NCBI GenBank assembly: GCA_030247575.1
Contig: JAOTRV010000013.1
Coordinates: 42,926 to 106,925 of the forward strand
Length of the DNA: 64,000 nt
Source: Sulfuritalea sp.
GTDB taxonomy: Bacteria > Pseudomonadota > Gammaproteobacteria > Burkholderiales > Rhodocyclaceae
Direction of reading: 5' to 3'
The first letter of the stretch is position 1; each line of letters opens with the position of its first letter. The notes beneath the pieces are model-generated. The model was not told the origin of the DNA. It saw only the letters and a list, made by a program, of their open reading frames with translations, and did no database searches. Positions 38,161 through 48,052 of the stretch are shown here, one piece after another. The translations under genes and the position numbers were made by a program.

Positions 38161-40155
38161 ATGGGAAATCCGGCAAGTGCCGCGCAGGCGGCATGGCAGC
38201 CATCGGCCGCGGCGATACGGGCGGCGAAAATCACCGCATTCACCCACTGGCTGGCGACCGAGCGCGGCTTGCGTTTCGCCGACTACGATGCGCTCTGGCG
38301 CTGGTCGGTGGAGGATCTCGAAGGTTTCTGGGGCGCCGTCTGGGATTACTTCGCGATCCCCTCCGCGACGCCGCGCACGCGAGCCCTGGCCTATGCGCGG
38401 ATGCCCGGCGCGCAATGGTTTCCCGGGGTGACGATGAACTACGTCGACCAGGTTTTCCGCCATGCCACGGCGGAGCGGCCGGCCATCATTTCCCGCAACG
38501 AGTCCGGCGACGACCGCGAGCTGAGCTGGGCCGAAATGCAGCGTCAGGTCGCTGCGCTGGCCGCAACCTTGCGCGGCATGGGCGTCAGGCGCGGCGATCG
38601 CGTGGTGGCCTATCTGCCCAACATTCCCGAAACCGTCGTGGCCTTTCTTGCGGTCGCCAGTGTCGGCGCCGTCTGGTCGGTCTGCTCGCCCGACATGGGG
38701 CGCATCGCGGTGCTCGACCGCTTCCGCCAGATCGAGCCGAAGGTGTTGATCGCGGGCGACGGCTACCGCTACGGCGGCAAGCCGCATGACCGCCGCGAGC
38801 TGATCCACGAATTGCTGGCCGAGCTGCCCGGCATCGACCACATGGTGCTGCTGCCCTGCCTCGATGCGCAGGCCGATGCCGCGGAGTTCGCTCACTGCGT
38901 GACCTGGGCCGCGGCGACCGCCGGCAATGCACCGCTGCAGATCGAGCCCGTGCCCTTCGACCATCCGTTGTGGGTGGTGTATTCCTCGGGCACCACGGGC
39001 CTGCCCAAGCCGATCGTGCATTGCCACGGCGGCATCGTCGTCGAGTAGGTCAAGCTCGCCGCCTTCCATCTCGACCTCGGGCCGGAAGACCGCTTCCACT
39101 GGTATTCGAGCAGCGGCTGGATCATGTGGAATTGCCAGCTCATGGGCCTGCTGATGGGCAGCACCGTCTGCATTTACGACGGCAACCCGGGCTGGCCGGA
39201 CTTGAATGCCCTGTGGCGTTTCGTCGGCGAAACGCGCGTGACGTTCTTCGGCGCCGGCGCGGCCTTCTTCCTGTCCTGCCTGAAGGCGCATGTCGAGCCG
39301 GACCAGGTCGCCGACCTGTCCGCCTTGCGTGCCGTCGGTTCGACCGGTTCGCCGCTGCCGGAGGAAGGCTATCAGTGGATTTACGACCACGTGCGGCGGG
39401 ATATCTGGATCGACCCGATCTCCGGCGGCACCGATTTCGCCGGCTGCTTCGTCGGCGGCGTGCCGACGCTGCCGGTCTACCTGGGCGAGATGCAGTGCCG
39501 CTGCCTCGGTGCGAAAGTCGAGGCCTACGACGAAGCCGGCCGCGCGCTGATCGATGAAGTCGGCGAACTGGTGTGCAGTGCGCCGATGCCGTCGATGCCG
39601 CTGAAATTCTGGAACGACCCGGAAGGCCGCCGCTACCGCGAAAGCTACTTCGACATGTACCCCGGCGTCTGGCGCCACGGCGACTGGCTGCGCATCACGC
39701 CGCGCGGCGGCGCCGTCATCTACGGCCGTTCCGACGCCACCATCAACCGCCACGGCATCCGCATGGGCACCAGCGAACTGTATCGCGCCGTCGAGGAACT
39801 GCCCGAGATACTCGACAGTCTGGTGGTCGATCTGGAATTCCTCGGTCGCGAATCGTACATGCCGCTGTTCGTCGTCATGCGTCCGGGGCATGAATTGACG
39901 CCGCAACTGGCAGCCACGCTGCGCGAGCGCATCAAGGCGGCGCTGTCGCCACGGCATGTGCCCAACGAGATTTTCCAGGTGGCCGAGATTCCGCGCACCC
40001 TGTCGGGCAAGAAGATGGAACTGCCGGTCAAGAAGCTGCTGCTGGGCCACGCTCTGGACAAGATCGCCAACCCGGATGCGATGGCCAATCCCGGCAGCCT
40101 GCAATGGTTCGTCGACTTCGCGGTCCGGCGCGCGGCAGTGGAGCGTGCGGCATGA
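38161..40155 (+). pseudogene. Acetoacetyl-CoA synthetase gene interrupted by one in-frame TAG
   Basis: A 664-codon reading frame for an acyl-CoA ligase of the acetoacetate-CoA ligase type, intact except for TAG at 39046-39048 (codon 296). The AMP-binding motif YSSGTTGLPKPI ends the upstream part, and the frame resumes at once with VKLAAFHLDLGPEDRFHWYS. Homologues usually have Gln (or His) at that place, so a single C-to-T change (CAG to TAG) would explain it. Start at 38161 follows AGGAGAAG. Loss of function, suppression of TAG, or a sequence error are all possible. Confidence 0.88.
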
Positions 40156-40709
40156 ACGCACGTGTCGCCGTCCCGCTTGCCAAGGCCTACCGGCTGCTCA
40201 ACCACGGGCCCACGGTGCTGGTCTCCAGCGCCCACGCCGGAAGGCGCAACGTGATGGCCGCGGCCTGGAACATGGCGCTCGATTTCGATCCGCCCAAGGT
40301 GGCGGTGGTGATCGACAAGGCGACGCTAACCCGCGAACTGGTCGACGCCTCGGGCGAGTTCGTCCTCAACGTGCCGTCGCGGCAGCAGGCGGCGCTGACG
40401 CTGGCGGTGGGCACGACGTCGGGGCGGGAGACCGACAAGTTCTCGGGAGTAGACGCCGGCGCCACGGCTGCCAGCCTTGTCGGCGCCCCCTTGATCGAAG
40501 GCTGCCTGGCCTGGCTCGAATGCCGCGTGATTGCCGAACCGCACATCCAGCAGACTTACGATCTGTTCCTCGCCGAAGTGGTCGCCGCCTGGGCCGATCC
40601 GGCGGTGTTTTCCAATGGCCGCTGGCACTTCCCGGATCAGCAGCGGCGCAGCATTCATTACCTGTCCGGCGGCAGCTTCTTCGCTACCGGCGACGCCTTC
40701 GAGGTCTAA
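40152..40709 (+). CDS. Flavin reductase-like protein (FMN-binding, DIM6/NTAB type)
   Basis: A 185-residue flavin reductase family protein, starting inside the stop of the ligase gene (ATGA). It contains NVMAAAWNMALDFDPPKVAVVID (flavin-binding strand and loop) and VGTTSGRETDKFSG. Where relatives read a variable leucine-rich loop, residues GVDAGATAAS are encoded by an exact copy of the dispersed repeat. Function as a free flavin reductase partner for a monooxygenase is inferred. Confidence 0.85.
   Translation: MNARVAVPLAKAYRLLNHGPTVLVSSAHAGRRNVMAAAWNMALDFDPPKVAVVIDKATLTRELVDASGEFVLNVPSRQQAALTLAVGTTSGRETDKFSGVDAGATAASLVGAPLIEGCLAWLECRVIAEPHIQQTYDLFLAEVVAAWADPAVFSNGRWHFPDQQRRSIHYLSGGSFFATGDAFEV
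40446..40468 (-). repeat. Dispersed bipartite repeat, copy 5 (in flavin reductase gene)
   Basis: Exact GCCGT-N7-GCGTCTACT match on the minus strand, read in the gene as Gly-Val-Asp-Ala-Gly-Ala-Thr-Ala. Confidence 0.75.
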
Positions 40710-41287
40710 ACCCGGAAGGGCGCCACCCCGATCAGCCAGGGGTGGCCGTAGAAGGCGAACAGCGCCCAGGCGACGAGGCCGGCCACGACCACCAGGGCAT
40801 CGCGTGACCATCCGAGTACGGGATAAGTGCGGCCGGCGACACGGTCGCGCCGGCGCGACGCGGCAAAATCCACGACCGCCCAGAGCAGGAAAGCGCCGAA
40901 CAGCACCACCGCGGCGAGCCTGCCGTTGACCAGCAAATGGGCCAGCGCCCAGATCTTGACGCCCGCGACCATCGGGTGGCCGACGGCCGCCTTGATGCGG
41001 CTGCCGGGAATGTAGGCGGCAACCAGCAGGATGAAGGCCGGCAGTGTCAGCGTGGCGGCCAGATGGCGGGTCCAGCTCGGGGCATCCCACAGCACGGGCG
41101 AATCCGCGCGAGCCATGCCGTAACCCCAGATGATCAATCCCAGGCCCGTTGCAGACATGAGCGAGTACGCGCCCTTCCAGCGCATCTCGCCCAGTCGGGC
41201 GATCTGCGCCTCGCGCCAGCCGCCGGCGTAGATGCGCACCGAGTGGACGCCGAGGAAAAGCACCAGGCCGAGGATCAGGAAGCTCAT
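40706..41287 (-). CDS. NnrU family integral membrane protein
   Basis: A 193-residue membrane protein with about six hydrophobic helices starting MSFLILGLVLFLGVHSVRI, and the NnrU-type segments GEMRWKGAYSLMSATGLGLI and GHPMVAGVKIWALAHLLVNG. NnrU was named from nitric oxide reduction gene clusters, and related proteins act in isoprenoid or carotenoid modification (MAPEG-like). No denitrification gene is near, so the role is open. Confidence 0.87.
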   Translation of the reverse strand: MSFLILGLVLFLGVHSVRIYAGGWREAQIARLGEMRWKGAYSLMSATGLGLIIWGYGMARADSPVLWDAPSWTRHLAATLTLPAFILLVAAYIPGSRIKAAVGHPMVAGVKIWALAHLLVNGRLAAVVLFGAFLLWAVVDFAASRRRDRVAGRTYPVLGWSRDALVVVAGLVAWALFAFYGHPWLIGVAPFRV

Positions 41288-41395
41288 TGCGACGCTTTCT
41301 GCAACAGTGAAGTGCCGCGATCTTACTTGCGATTTGAAGCTTCCGGGTCCATCTTCGCACCATCGCCATTCAAATGCGTCGCAAGGAGAACCGCC

Positions 41396-42253
41396 ATGAC
41401 CATTCGCCGCCTGCAACAGATCATCCGCTCCGTCGCCACCTCGGATGGCGCCGGCGTCAGCCTGCGCCGCAGCCTCGGCCAATCGCAGGCTGCCCGCGTC
41501 GATCCCTTTTTGATGCTCGACGAGTTTTCGAGCGACGATCCCGACGACTACATCGCCGGCTTTCCGCCCCATCCGCATCGCGGCTTCGAAACCGTCACCT
41601 ACATGCTCGACGGCCACATGCTGCACGAAGACCATCTCGGCAATCGCGGCGACCTGCTGCCCGGCGGCGCGCAATGGATGACGGCCGGGCGCGGCATCAT
41701 TCATTCCGAAATGCCGCAGCAGGAAAGCGGACGCATGCGCGGTTTCCAGCTCTGGATCAACCTGCCCGCGGCGGAAAAGATGAAGCCGGCGCACTACCGC
41801 GACATCCGCCCCGACGAGATTCCGCAGGCGGTCCTGCCCGGGGGCGGCGAGGCCAGGGTGATTGCCGGCCGCATCGTCGTGGAAGGTCGCGAGGTCGCCG
41901 GCCCGGTGCAGGGCCTGGCGACCGAAGCGGTCTACATCGACGTGCGCCTGCCCGCGGACGGAAGCTTCAGCCAACCCTTGCCGGAAGGCCACAGCGCCTT
42001 CGTCTATGCCTACGAAGGAAATCTCGACATCGGCCCCGGAGACGATTCGCGCCGCCTGGCGGCGCAGGATGCGGGGGTGCTTGCGGCGGGCGAGTCGGTG
42101 CAGATCCGCGCCGGCGATGGACCTGCCGGCTTCCTGTTGCTGGCAGCCCGGCCCTTGCGCGAGCCGATGGTCCAATACGGCCCCTTCGTCATGAACAGCC
42201 GCGAGGAAATCGAACAGGCCATTGCCGATTACCGCGAAAACCGGCTGGTTTGA
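41396..42253 (+). CDS. Pirin family protein (bicupin)
   Basis: A 285-residue pirin. The N-terminal cupin contains the metal motif HPHRGFETVTYMLDG with an HxH and Glu, plus GRGIIHSEMP; the second cupin is less conserved. Pirins in bacteria act as quercetinases or bind pyruvate dehydrogenase; neither is shown. The start at 41396 follows AAGGAGAACC. Confidence 0.9.
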   Translation: MTIRRLQQIIRSVATSDGAGVSLRRSLGQSQAARVDPFLMLDEFSSDDPDDYIAGFPPHPHRGFETVTYMLDGHMLHEDHLGNRGDLLPGGAQWMTAGRGIIHSEMPQQESGRMRGFQLWINLPAAEKMKPAHYRDIRPDEIPQAVLPGGGEARVIAGRIVVEGREVAGPVQGLATEAVYIDVRLPADGSFSQPLPEGHSAFVYAYEGNLDIGPGDDSRRLAAQDAGVLAAGESVQIRAGDGPAGFLLLAARPLREPMVQYGPFVMNSREEIEQAIADYRENRLV

Positions 42254-42351
42254 CCGGTCGCGTCGAAGCGACGGCGTGAGTGGGGAGCTCCCGACCGCTC
42301 GCCTGAACCAGGCCGGATTGTGGATGTTCGACAATTTGTATCGGCCGCCCC

Positions 42352-42406
42352 TTGAAGAATCGAGGATTAAGCCCTATTATTAGCACTCGTTGGCGATGAG
42401 TGCTAA
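42352..42406 (+). promoter_or_regulatory. groESL promoter with CIRCE operator
   Basis: TTAGCACTC (42380-42388), 9 bases and GAGTGCTAA (42398-42406) make a perfect CIRCE, the HrcA repressor site. The -35 TTGAAG (42352-42357) and -10 TATTAT (42375-42380) have a 17-base spacer, and the -10 touches the operator. CTTGAA plus CCCTATTA also look partly sigma32-like, so heat-shock control may combine HrcA and sigma32. Confidence 0.93.
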
Positions 42407-42494
42407 TAAATGCCTATCGCTCGACTCGGACCCGCGGCCCGGCCGCGCCGGCTTTTTTTTCCTGTAACAACCCAGTTTACGAGGAGTTCAATCC

Positions 42495-42785
42495 ATGAAA
42501 ATTCGCCCCTTGCATGACCGCGTCATCGTCAAGCGTCTCGAAGAAGAGCGCAAGACCGCTTCCGGAATCGTCATTCCCGACAACGCTGCCGAAAAGCCCG
42601 ACCAAGGTGAGGTCAAGGCGGTCGGCGCCGGCAAGATTCAGGACGACGGCAAGGTTCGTCCCATGGCGCTCAAGGTCGGTGACCGCGTCCTGTTCGGCAA
42701 GTACTCGGGCCAGTCCGTCAAGGTCGACGGCGAAGAGCTGCTCGTCATGCGCGAAGAAGACATCATGGGCGTTGTTGAGCTCTAA
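42495..42785 (+). CDS. groES: Co-chaperonin GroES
   Basis: A 96-residue GroES with [18 protein letters not shown] and the mobile loop [19 protein letters not shown], plus [19 protein letters not shown] at the C terminus. It caps GroEL in the cytosol. A good ribosome site (GAGGAG) lies 9 bases upstream, and groEL follows after 29 bases; both are under the CIRCE promoter. Confidence 0.99.
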   Translation: MKIRPLHDRVIVKRLEEERKTASGIVIPDNAAEKPDQGEVKAVGAGKIQDDGKVRPMALKVGDRVLFGKYSGQSVKVDGEELLVMREEDIMGVVEL

Positions 42786-42811
42786 TCGATACAGAATTCC
42801 AGGAGATATAA

Positions 42812-44470
<1,659 letters not shown>

Positions 44471-44524
44471 TCGGTTTCGTCGGCGGCGTTGCCGCCGATT
44501 CCACCGATGACATAGCCAACGAAA

Positions 44525-44610
44525 GGAACAGGAGGAAACCCAGGTTTCCTCTTGGGCTGCGCCCAAGAGCTCAGGCTTGGAACAGGAGGAAACCCAGGTT
44601 TCCTCCTGTT
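44525..44610. repeat. Nested direct and inverted repeats downstream of groEL
   Basis: A 27-base unit beginning GGAACAGGAGGAAACCC and ending GGTTTCCTC occurs exactly at 44525-44551 and 44579-44605. Each unit is itself a hairpin (GAGGAAACC/GGTTTCCTC); in the second copy the arms extend to 14 bases (44581-44610). A third hairpin, CTCTTGGGC/GCCCAAGAG, lies at 44549-44569. They may slow 3' decay or attenuate readthrough. Confidence 0.8.
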
Positions 44611-44641
44611 TCCCACCTTCCTGCTGGAATCATCGCTCCGA

Positions 44642-44670
44642 AAAACCTGGTCTTTGTGGCCGGGTTTTTT
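44642..44670 (+). terminator. Rho-independent terminator of groESL
   Basis: AACCTGGTC pairs with GGCCGGGTT (9 pairs including G-U) around a 5-base loop, followed by TTTTTT. It closes the groESL operon. The gap from here to 44836 holds no gene I can support. Confidence 0.88.
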
Positions 44671-44836
44671 ATTTTTGATGTGTGCTGCGAAGATCGTTTC
44701 GTTGCACGGACTTCTTGCCGCAGCGCACAAAGAATCATAAAGTTACGACGGAAAGTTTCATTTGTAAAACTAATACCCGCTCCGATGGCGGACACGCTAT
44801 TATTTCCCGACAATTAGTATTACAAAGGGGATAAGC

Positions 44837-45355
44837 ATGGGGACCGAAGGCATCTATCGCAAGACGGAAAAAGGGCGCGCGGAGATCGCGACCCGTGCCA
44901 ACAGACTCGGGCTGCGGGAGCGAACGATGCTGATCATGGTGGACGACAAGACCACCCGTCGCGAGTTGTTGGCGAAAAACGCCCACCCGACCAGCGAGGG
45001 TATTCTCAACAGCCTGCTGGCGGATGGCTACATCGAGGTCGTCAGCGCTGCTGCCGCAGTCCCGGTGGCGGAGTCCCCCGCTGCGGCCCCGGCCGCCGCC
45101 GCAGCCGCCCCCGCAACTGCCTCGCCGGCGCCGTCGGTAGAGGTTTCGCTGGTATCGGCCGCGCGCTTTGCCTGCCGTTCCCTGGTGACAGTTCTGGGTC
45201 CGGGGGCGGACGACTTGACCGCCCTGATCGAAAAGTGCAAGACGGCGGACGAACTCAGGGCCAGGCTCGAAAAATGCCGCGATGTCGTTCAGGGCATGGC
45301 CGGCAAGAAGAAAGCCGACGAATTCTGGGCGGGTGTTACTGCCCGCTTGCCGTAA
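44837..45355 (+). CDS. Hypothetical protein with N-terminal helical domain and Ala/Pro linker
   Basis: A 172-residue protein. The N-terminal part (YRKTEKGRAEIATRANRLGL and TMLIMVDDKTTRRELLAK) looks like a small winged-helix-type domain; a low-complexity Ala/Pro linker follows (about residues 75-100), then a C-terminal helical domain (CRSLVTVLGPGADDLTALIEKC). A ribosome site AAGGGGAT lies upstream. I do not know the function. It precedes a two-component system. Confidence 0.75.
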   Translation: MGTEGIYRKTEKGRAEIATRANRLGLRERTMLIMVDDKTTRRELLAKNAHPTSEGILNSLLADGYIEVVSAAAAVPVAESPAAAPAAAAAAPATASPAPSVEVSLVSAARFACRSLVTVLGPGADDLTALIEKCKTADELRARLEKCRDVVQGMAGKKKADEFWAGVTARLP

Positions 45356-45424
45356 GGGCGGTTACTCGCATGCCGGGAGGGGCGCGTCGGGGTATCGTAT
45401 GCCCTTCCGTGTCATGATGTCGCA

Positions 45425-46111
45425 ATGAGAGTATTGCTCGCAGAAGACGACCGCATCATTTCCCAGGGGCTGATTGCCGCCCTGCGCAAATCCGGCTACG
45501 CCGTGGATCACGTCAATAACGGCGCCGATGCCGACACGGCCCTGCTTTCTCAGCAATATGATCTGCTGCTCCTCGATCTCGGTCTGCCGCGCATGTCGGG
45601 CATCGACGTGCTCAAGCGGCTGCGGGCACGCAAACTGACCATGCCGGTCCTGGTGCTGACGGCGCAGGACGGCGTCGAAGACCGGGTGCGCGGCCTCGAT
45701 GCCGGAGCCGACGATTACCTGACCAAGCCGTTCGCCCTGCCGGAGCTGTTCGCCCGCGTGCGGGCGCTGACGCGGCGCGGCACCGGCAATCCGACTCGGA
45801 TCGAGGTGGGCGCCTTGTCCTACGACCAGTCGGAGCGCATCGCCCGTCTGAATGGCGAGATCGTGGAGTTGTCGGCACGCGAACTGGGGCTGCTCGAAAT
45901 CCTGCTGCTGCGTGCCGGACGCCTGGTGGCGAAGGAACAACTGGTCGACCAGCTGTGCAGTTGGGGCGAGGAAGTCAGCAACAACGCCATCGAAGTCTAT
46001 ATCCATCGTCTGCGCAAGAAGCTCGAGCCCGGCGGCGCCCGCATCACCACAGTGCGCGGCCTCGGCTATTGCCTGGAGAAGCCGGCAGATCCTGCAGATG
46101 GCAAAGCCTGA
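45425..46111 (+). CDS. OmpR/TctD-like response regulator
   Basis: A 228-residue regulator with receiver domain (MRVLLAEDDRIISQGL, Asp in LLLLDLGLPRMSG, Lys in DDYLTKPFALPEL) and a winged-helix C-terminal domain (ELGLLEILLLRAGRLVAKEQL, YIHRLRKKLEPGG). It is paired by overlap with the kinase next to it and is close to TctD/QseB-type regulators. Neighbouring solute symporter genes are plausible targets. Confidence 0.93.
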   Translation: MRVLLAEDDRIISQGLIAALRKSGYAVDHVNNGADADTALLSQQYDLLLLDLGLPRMSGIDVLKRLRARKLTMPVLVLTAQDGVEDRVRGLDAGADDYLTKPFALPELFARVRALTRRGTGNPTRIEVGALSYDQSERIARLNGEIVELSARELGLLEILLLRAGRLVAKEQLVDQLCSWGEEVSNNAIEVYIHRLRKKLEPGGARITTVRGLGYCLEKPADPADGKA

Positions 46112-47606
46112 CGCCGCCCCATCACCGGCAGGCCGGCAAGGCGCCAATCCCTTCGTAAACCACGAGTCCCCGAATTCGCTGTTCGGCGAGATACTGGACT
46201 GGATGCTGGCGCCGTTGCTGCTGCTGTGGCCGGTTTCGATCGCGGCCACCAATCACGTTGCCGCCTATATCGCCAACCAGCCCTACGATCAGGCCCTGGC
46301 CGACAATGTCAGGGCCATCGTGCGGCTGGTCAAGATCGATGGCGGCCGGGTCACGGTCAATCTGCCGGCTCCCACCCGCGCGTTGCTCCGCGCCGACGAT
46401 GTCGACACGCTCTACTATCAGGTCATCGGACCCGCCAGCAACCTGATTCAGGGCGACCGGGAAATTCCGTGGCCGACGCTGCCGGTAAAGCCCGAGGCCG
46501 ACAAGGTGTTGTTCCGCGACGAACGCATCGAAGCGGACAACGTGCGTATCGCCTATGCGTTCGTCCCAGTCAGGAGCGGACTGCCGCCGGTCGTGGTGCA
46601 GGTGGCCGAAACATTGAAGAAGCGCGAAGCGCTTTCCGCCAGCATCATTTCCGGAGTTCTGCTGCCGCAGTTTGCCATCATTCCGCTGGCCGTGATCCTG
46701 GTCTATATGGGGCTCATGCGCGGTATCGCGCCTTTGCGCCTGCTGCAGGAACGCATCCATCGCCGCCGTCCGACGGACTTGTCGCCGATCCCGGTGAAGC
46801 GCGTGCCGGACGAAGTGCGCCCGCTGGTTCTCGCCTTCAACCAGATGATGGGGCGGCTGGAAGAAAACCTGCAGGCGCAGCAGCGCTTCATCGCCCAGGC
46901 CGCGCACCAGATGCGCACCCCGCTGACCGGCCTCAAGATGCAGACCGAAATCGCCCTCTCCGAGTCCGATCCGGCGCAAATGCGGCATGCACTGGAACTG
47001 ATCGCCGAGAGCACCGACCGCGCCTCGCACCTGATCAACCAGTTGCTGATGCTGGCCCGCGCCGAGGCCAGCCACGAAAAGCTGCACAGCGTGGTGCCGC
47101 TGGATCTCGACGCACTGGCGCGCAGCGTGACCGAGGAATGGGTGGTGCGCGCCCTGGCCAGGCAGATCGACCTCGGTTTCGAGGAAAGCGGGCGATCCCT
47201 TTTGATCAACGGCGTGCCCCTGCTGCTGCGCGAGCTGCTCAACAACCTGGTCGATAACGCGATCAAGTACTCCGCGCGCGGGGGCCATGTCACGGTGCGC
47301 AACCGTGCCGGCCGCATGGCCGTGCTCGAGGTGGAGGACGACGGCATCGGAATTCCCATCGAAGAGCACGCCCACATCTTCGAACGCTTTTACCGGGTGC
47401 TCGGCACCGAAGCCGAAGGCAGCGGACTGGGTCTGCCGATTGCCGCCGAAATCGCCGAGTTGCACCAGGCCAGGATAGATCTGCTGCCCGGCAGCAACGG
47501 TCGCGGCAGCCTGTTCCGCGTCAGTTTCCCCCGTTACTGGGACGCTGACTACACCCCGCCCAATCCCCCTCCGTCGGCCTCGGGTAGCTTTCCGATCGGC
47601 CTGTAA
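46098..47606 (+). CDS. TctE-like sensor histidine kinase
   Basis: A 502-residue inner-membrane kinase. Start at MAKPDAAPSPAG overlaps the regulator by 14 bases. There is a transmembrane segment at about residues 35-55, a periplasmic 2CSK-like sensor (about 55-175), a second membrane helix (IISGVLLPQFAIIPLAVILVY), HAMP, HisKA with His in QAAHQMRTPLTGLKMQ (about residue 271) and HATPase boxes (NNLVDNAIKYS, DDGIGI, GSGLGL). It is the TctE kind that senses carboxylates. Confidence 0.92.
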   Translation: MAKPDAAPSPAGRQGANPFVNHESPNSLFGEILDWMLAPLLLLWPVSIAATNHVAAYIANQPYDQALADNVRAIVRLVKIDGGRVTVNLPAPTRALLRADDVDTLYYQVIGPASNLIQGDREIPWPTLPVKPEADKVLFRDERIEADNVRIAYAFVPVRSGLPPVVVQVAETLKKREALSASIISGVLLPQFAIIPLAVILVYMGLMRGIAPLRLLQERIHRRRPTDLSPIPVKRVPDEVRPLVLAFNQMMGRLEENLQAQQRFIAQAAHQMRTPLTGLKMQTEIALSESDPAQMRHALELIAESTDRASHLINQLLMLARAEASHEKLHSVVPLDLDALARSVTEEWVVRALARQIDLGFEESGRSLLINGVPLLLRELLNNLVDNAIKYSARGGHVTVRNRAGRMAVLEVEDDGIGIPIEEHAHIFERFYRVLGTEAEGSGLGLPIAAEIAELHQARIDLLPGSNGRGSLFRVSFPRYWDADYTPPNPPPSASGSFPIGL

Positions 47607-47619
47607 GCTTCCCGTCAGG
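47600..47619. promoter_or_regulatory. Candidate regulator-binding site upstream of the DUF4212/symporter operon
   Basis: CTGTAAGC-N4-CGTCAG at 47601-47618 also occurs upstream of the DUF485/actP operon (55682-55699). It overlaps the last codons of the sensor kinase, about 170 bases before the DUF4212 start. Confidence 0.5.
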
Positions 47620-47787
47620 ATTGCCGGACAACAATGTCGGCATCTTGGGGCAATTGGCGTTGATCTATGACGTTCGTAGTGCTCCGGGAACACGGAAGGC
47701 GCACGACACAAGGGGAACCCCGGCATGCGTCTCAGGAACGGCGGACTGTTCCGGTCCGCCGCAAGGCAAAACAAGGAGGAGTGCTAA

Positions 47788-48051
47788 ATGCAACTCACGG
47801 AGAAGCACAAGCAGTACTGGAACATCAACCTGAAGATAAGCAGCATCCTGCTTGTCCTCTGGTTCGTGGCCACATTCGTCATGGGCTGGTTCGCCCGCGA
47901 ACTCAATGAGATCAACTTCATCGGTCCGTTGGGCTTTTACATGTCGGCGCAGGGTTCGCTGATCATTTACGTCGCGATCATCTGGTATTACGCCCACTAC
48001 ATGAACAATCTGGACAAGGAATACGGCGTCCACGAAGGGGAGCTTGACTGA
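47788..48051 (+). CDS. DUF4212 small membrane subunit of sodium:solute symporter
   Basis: An 87-residue protein with two hydrophobic segments (INLKISSILLVLWFVATFVMG and FYMSAQGSLIIYVAIIWYYA). It is the standard upstream partner of the VC_2705-type solute symporter that follows with almost no gap. A ribosome site AAGGAGG lies 8 bases before the ATG. Confidence 0.92.
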   Translation: MQLTEKHKQYWNINLKISSILLVLWFVATFVMGWFARELNEINFIGPLGFYMSAQGSLIIYVAIIWYYAHYMNNLDKEYGVHEGELD

Positions 48052-48052
48052 C

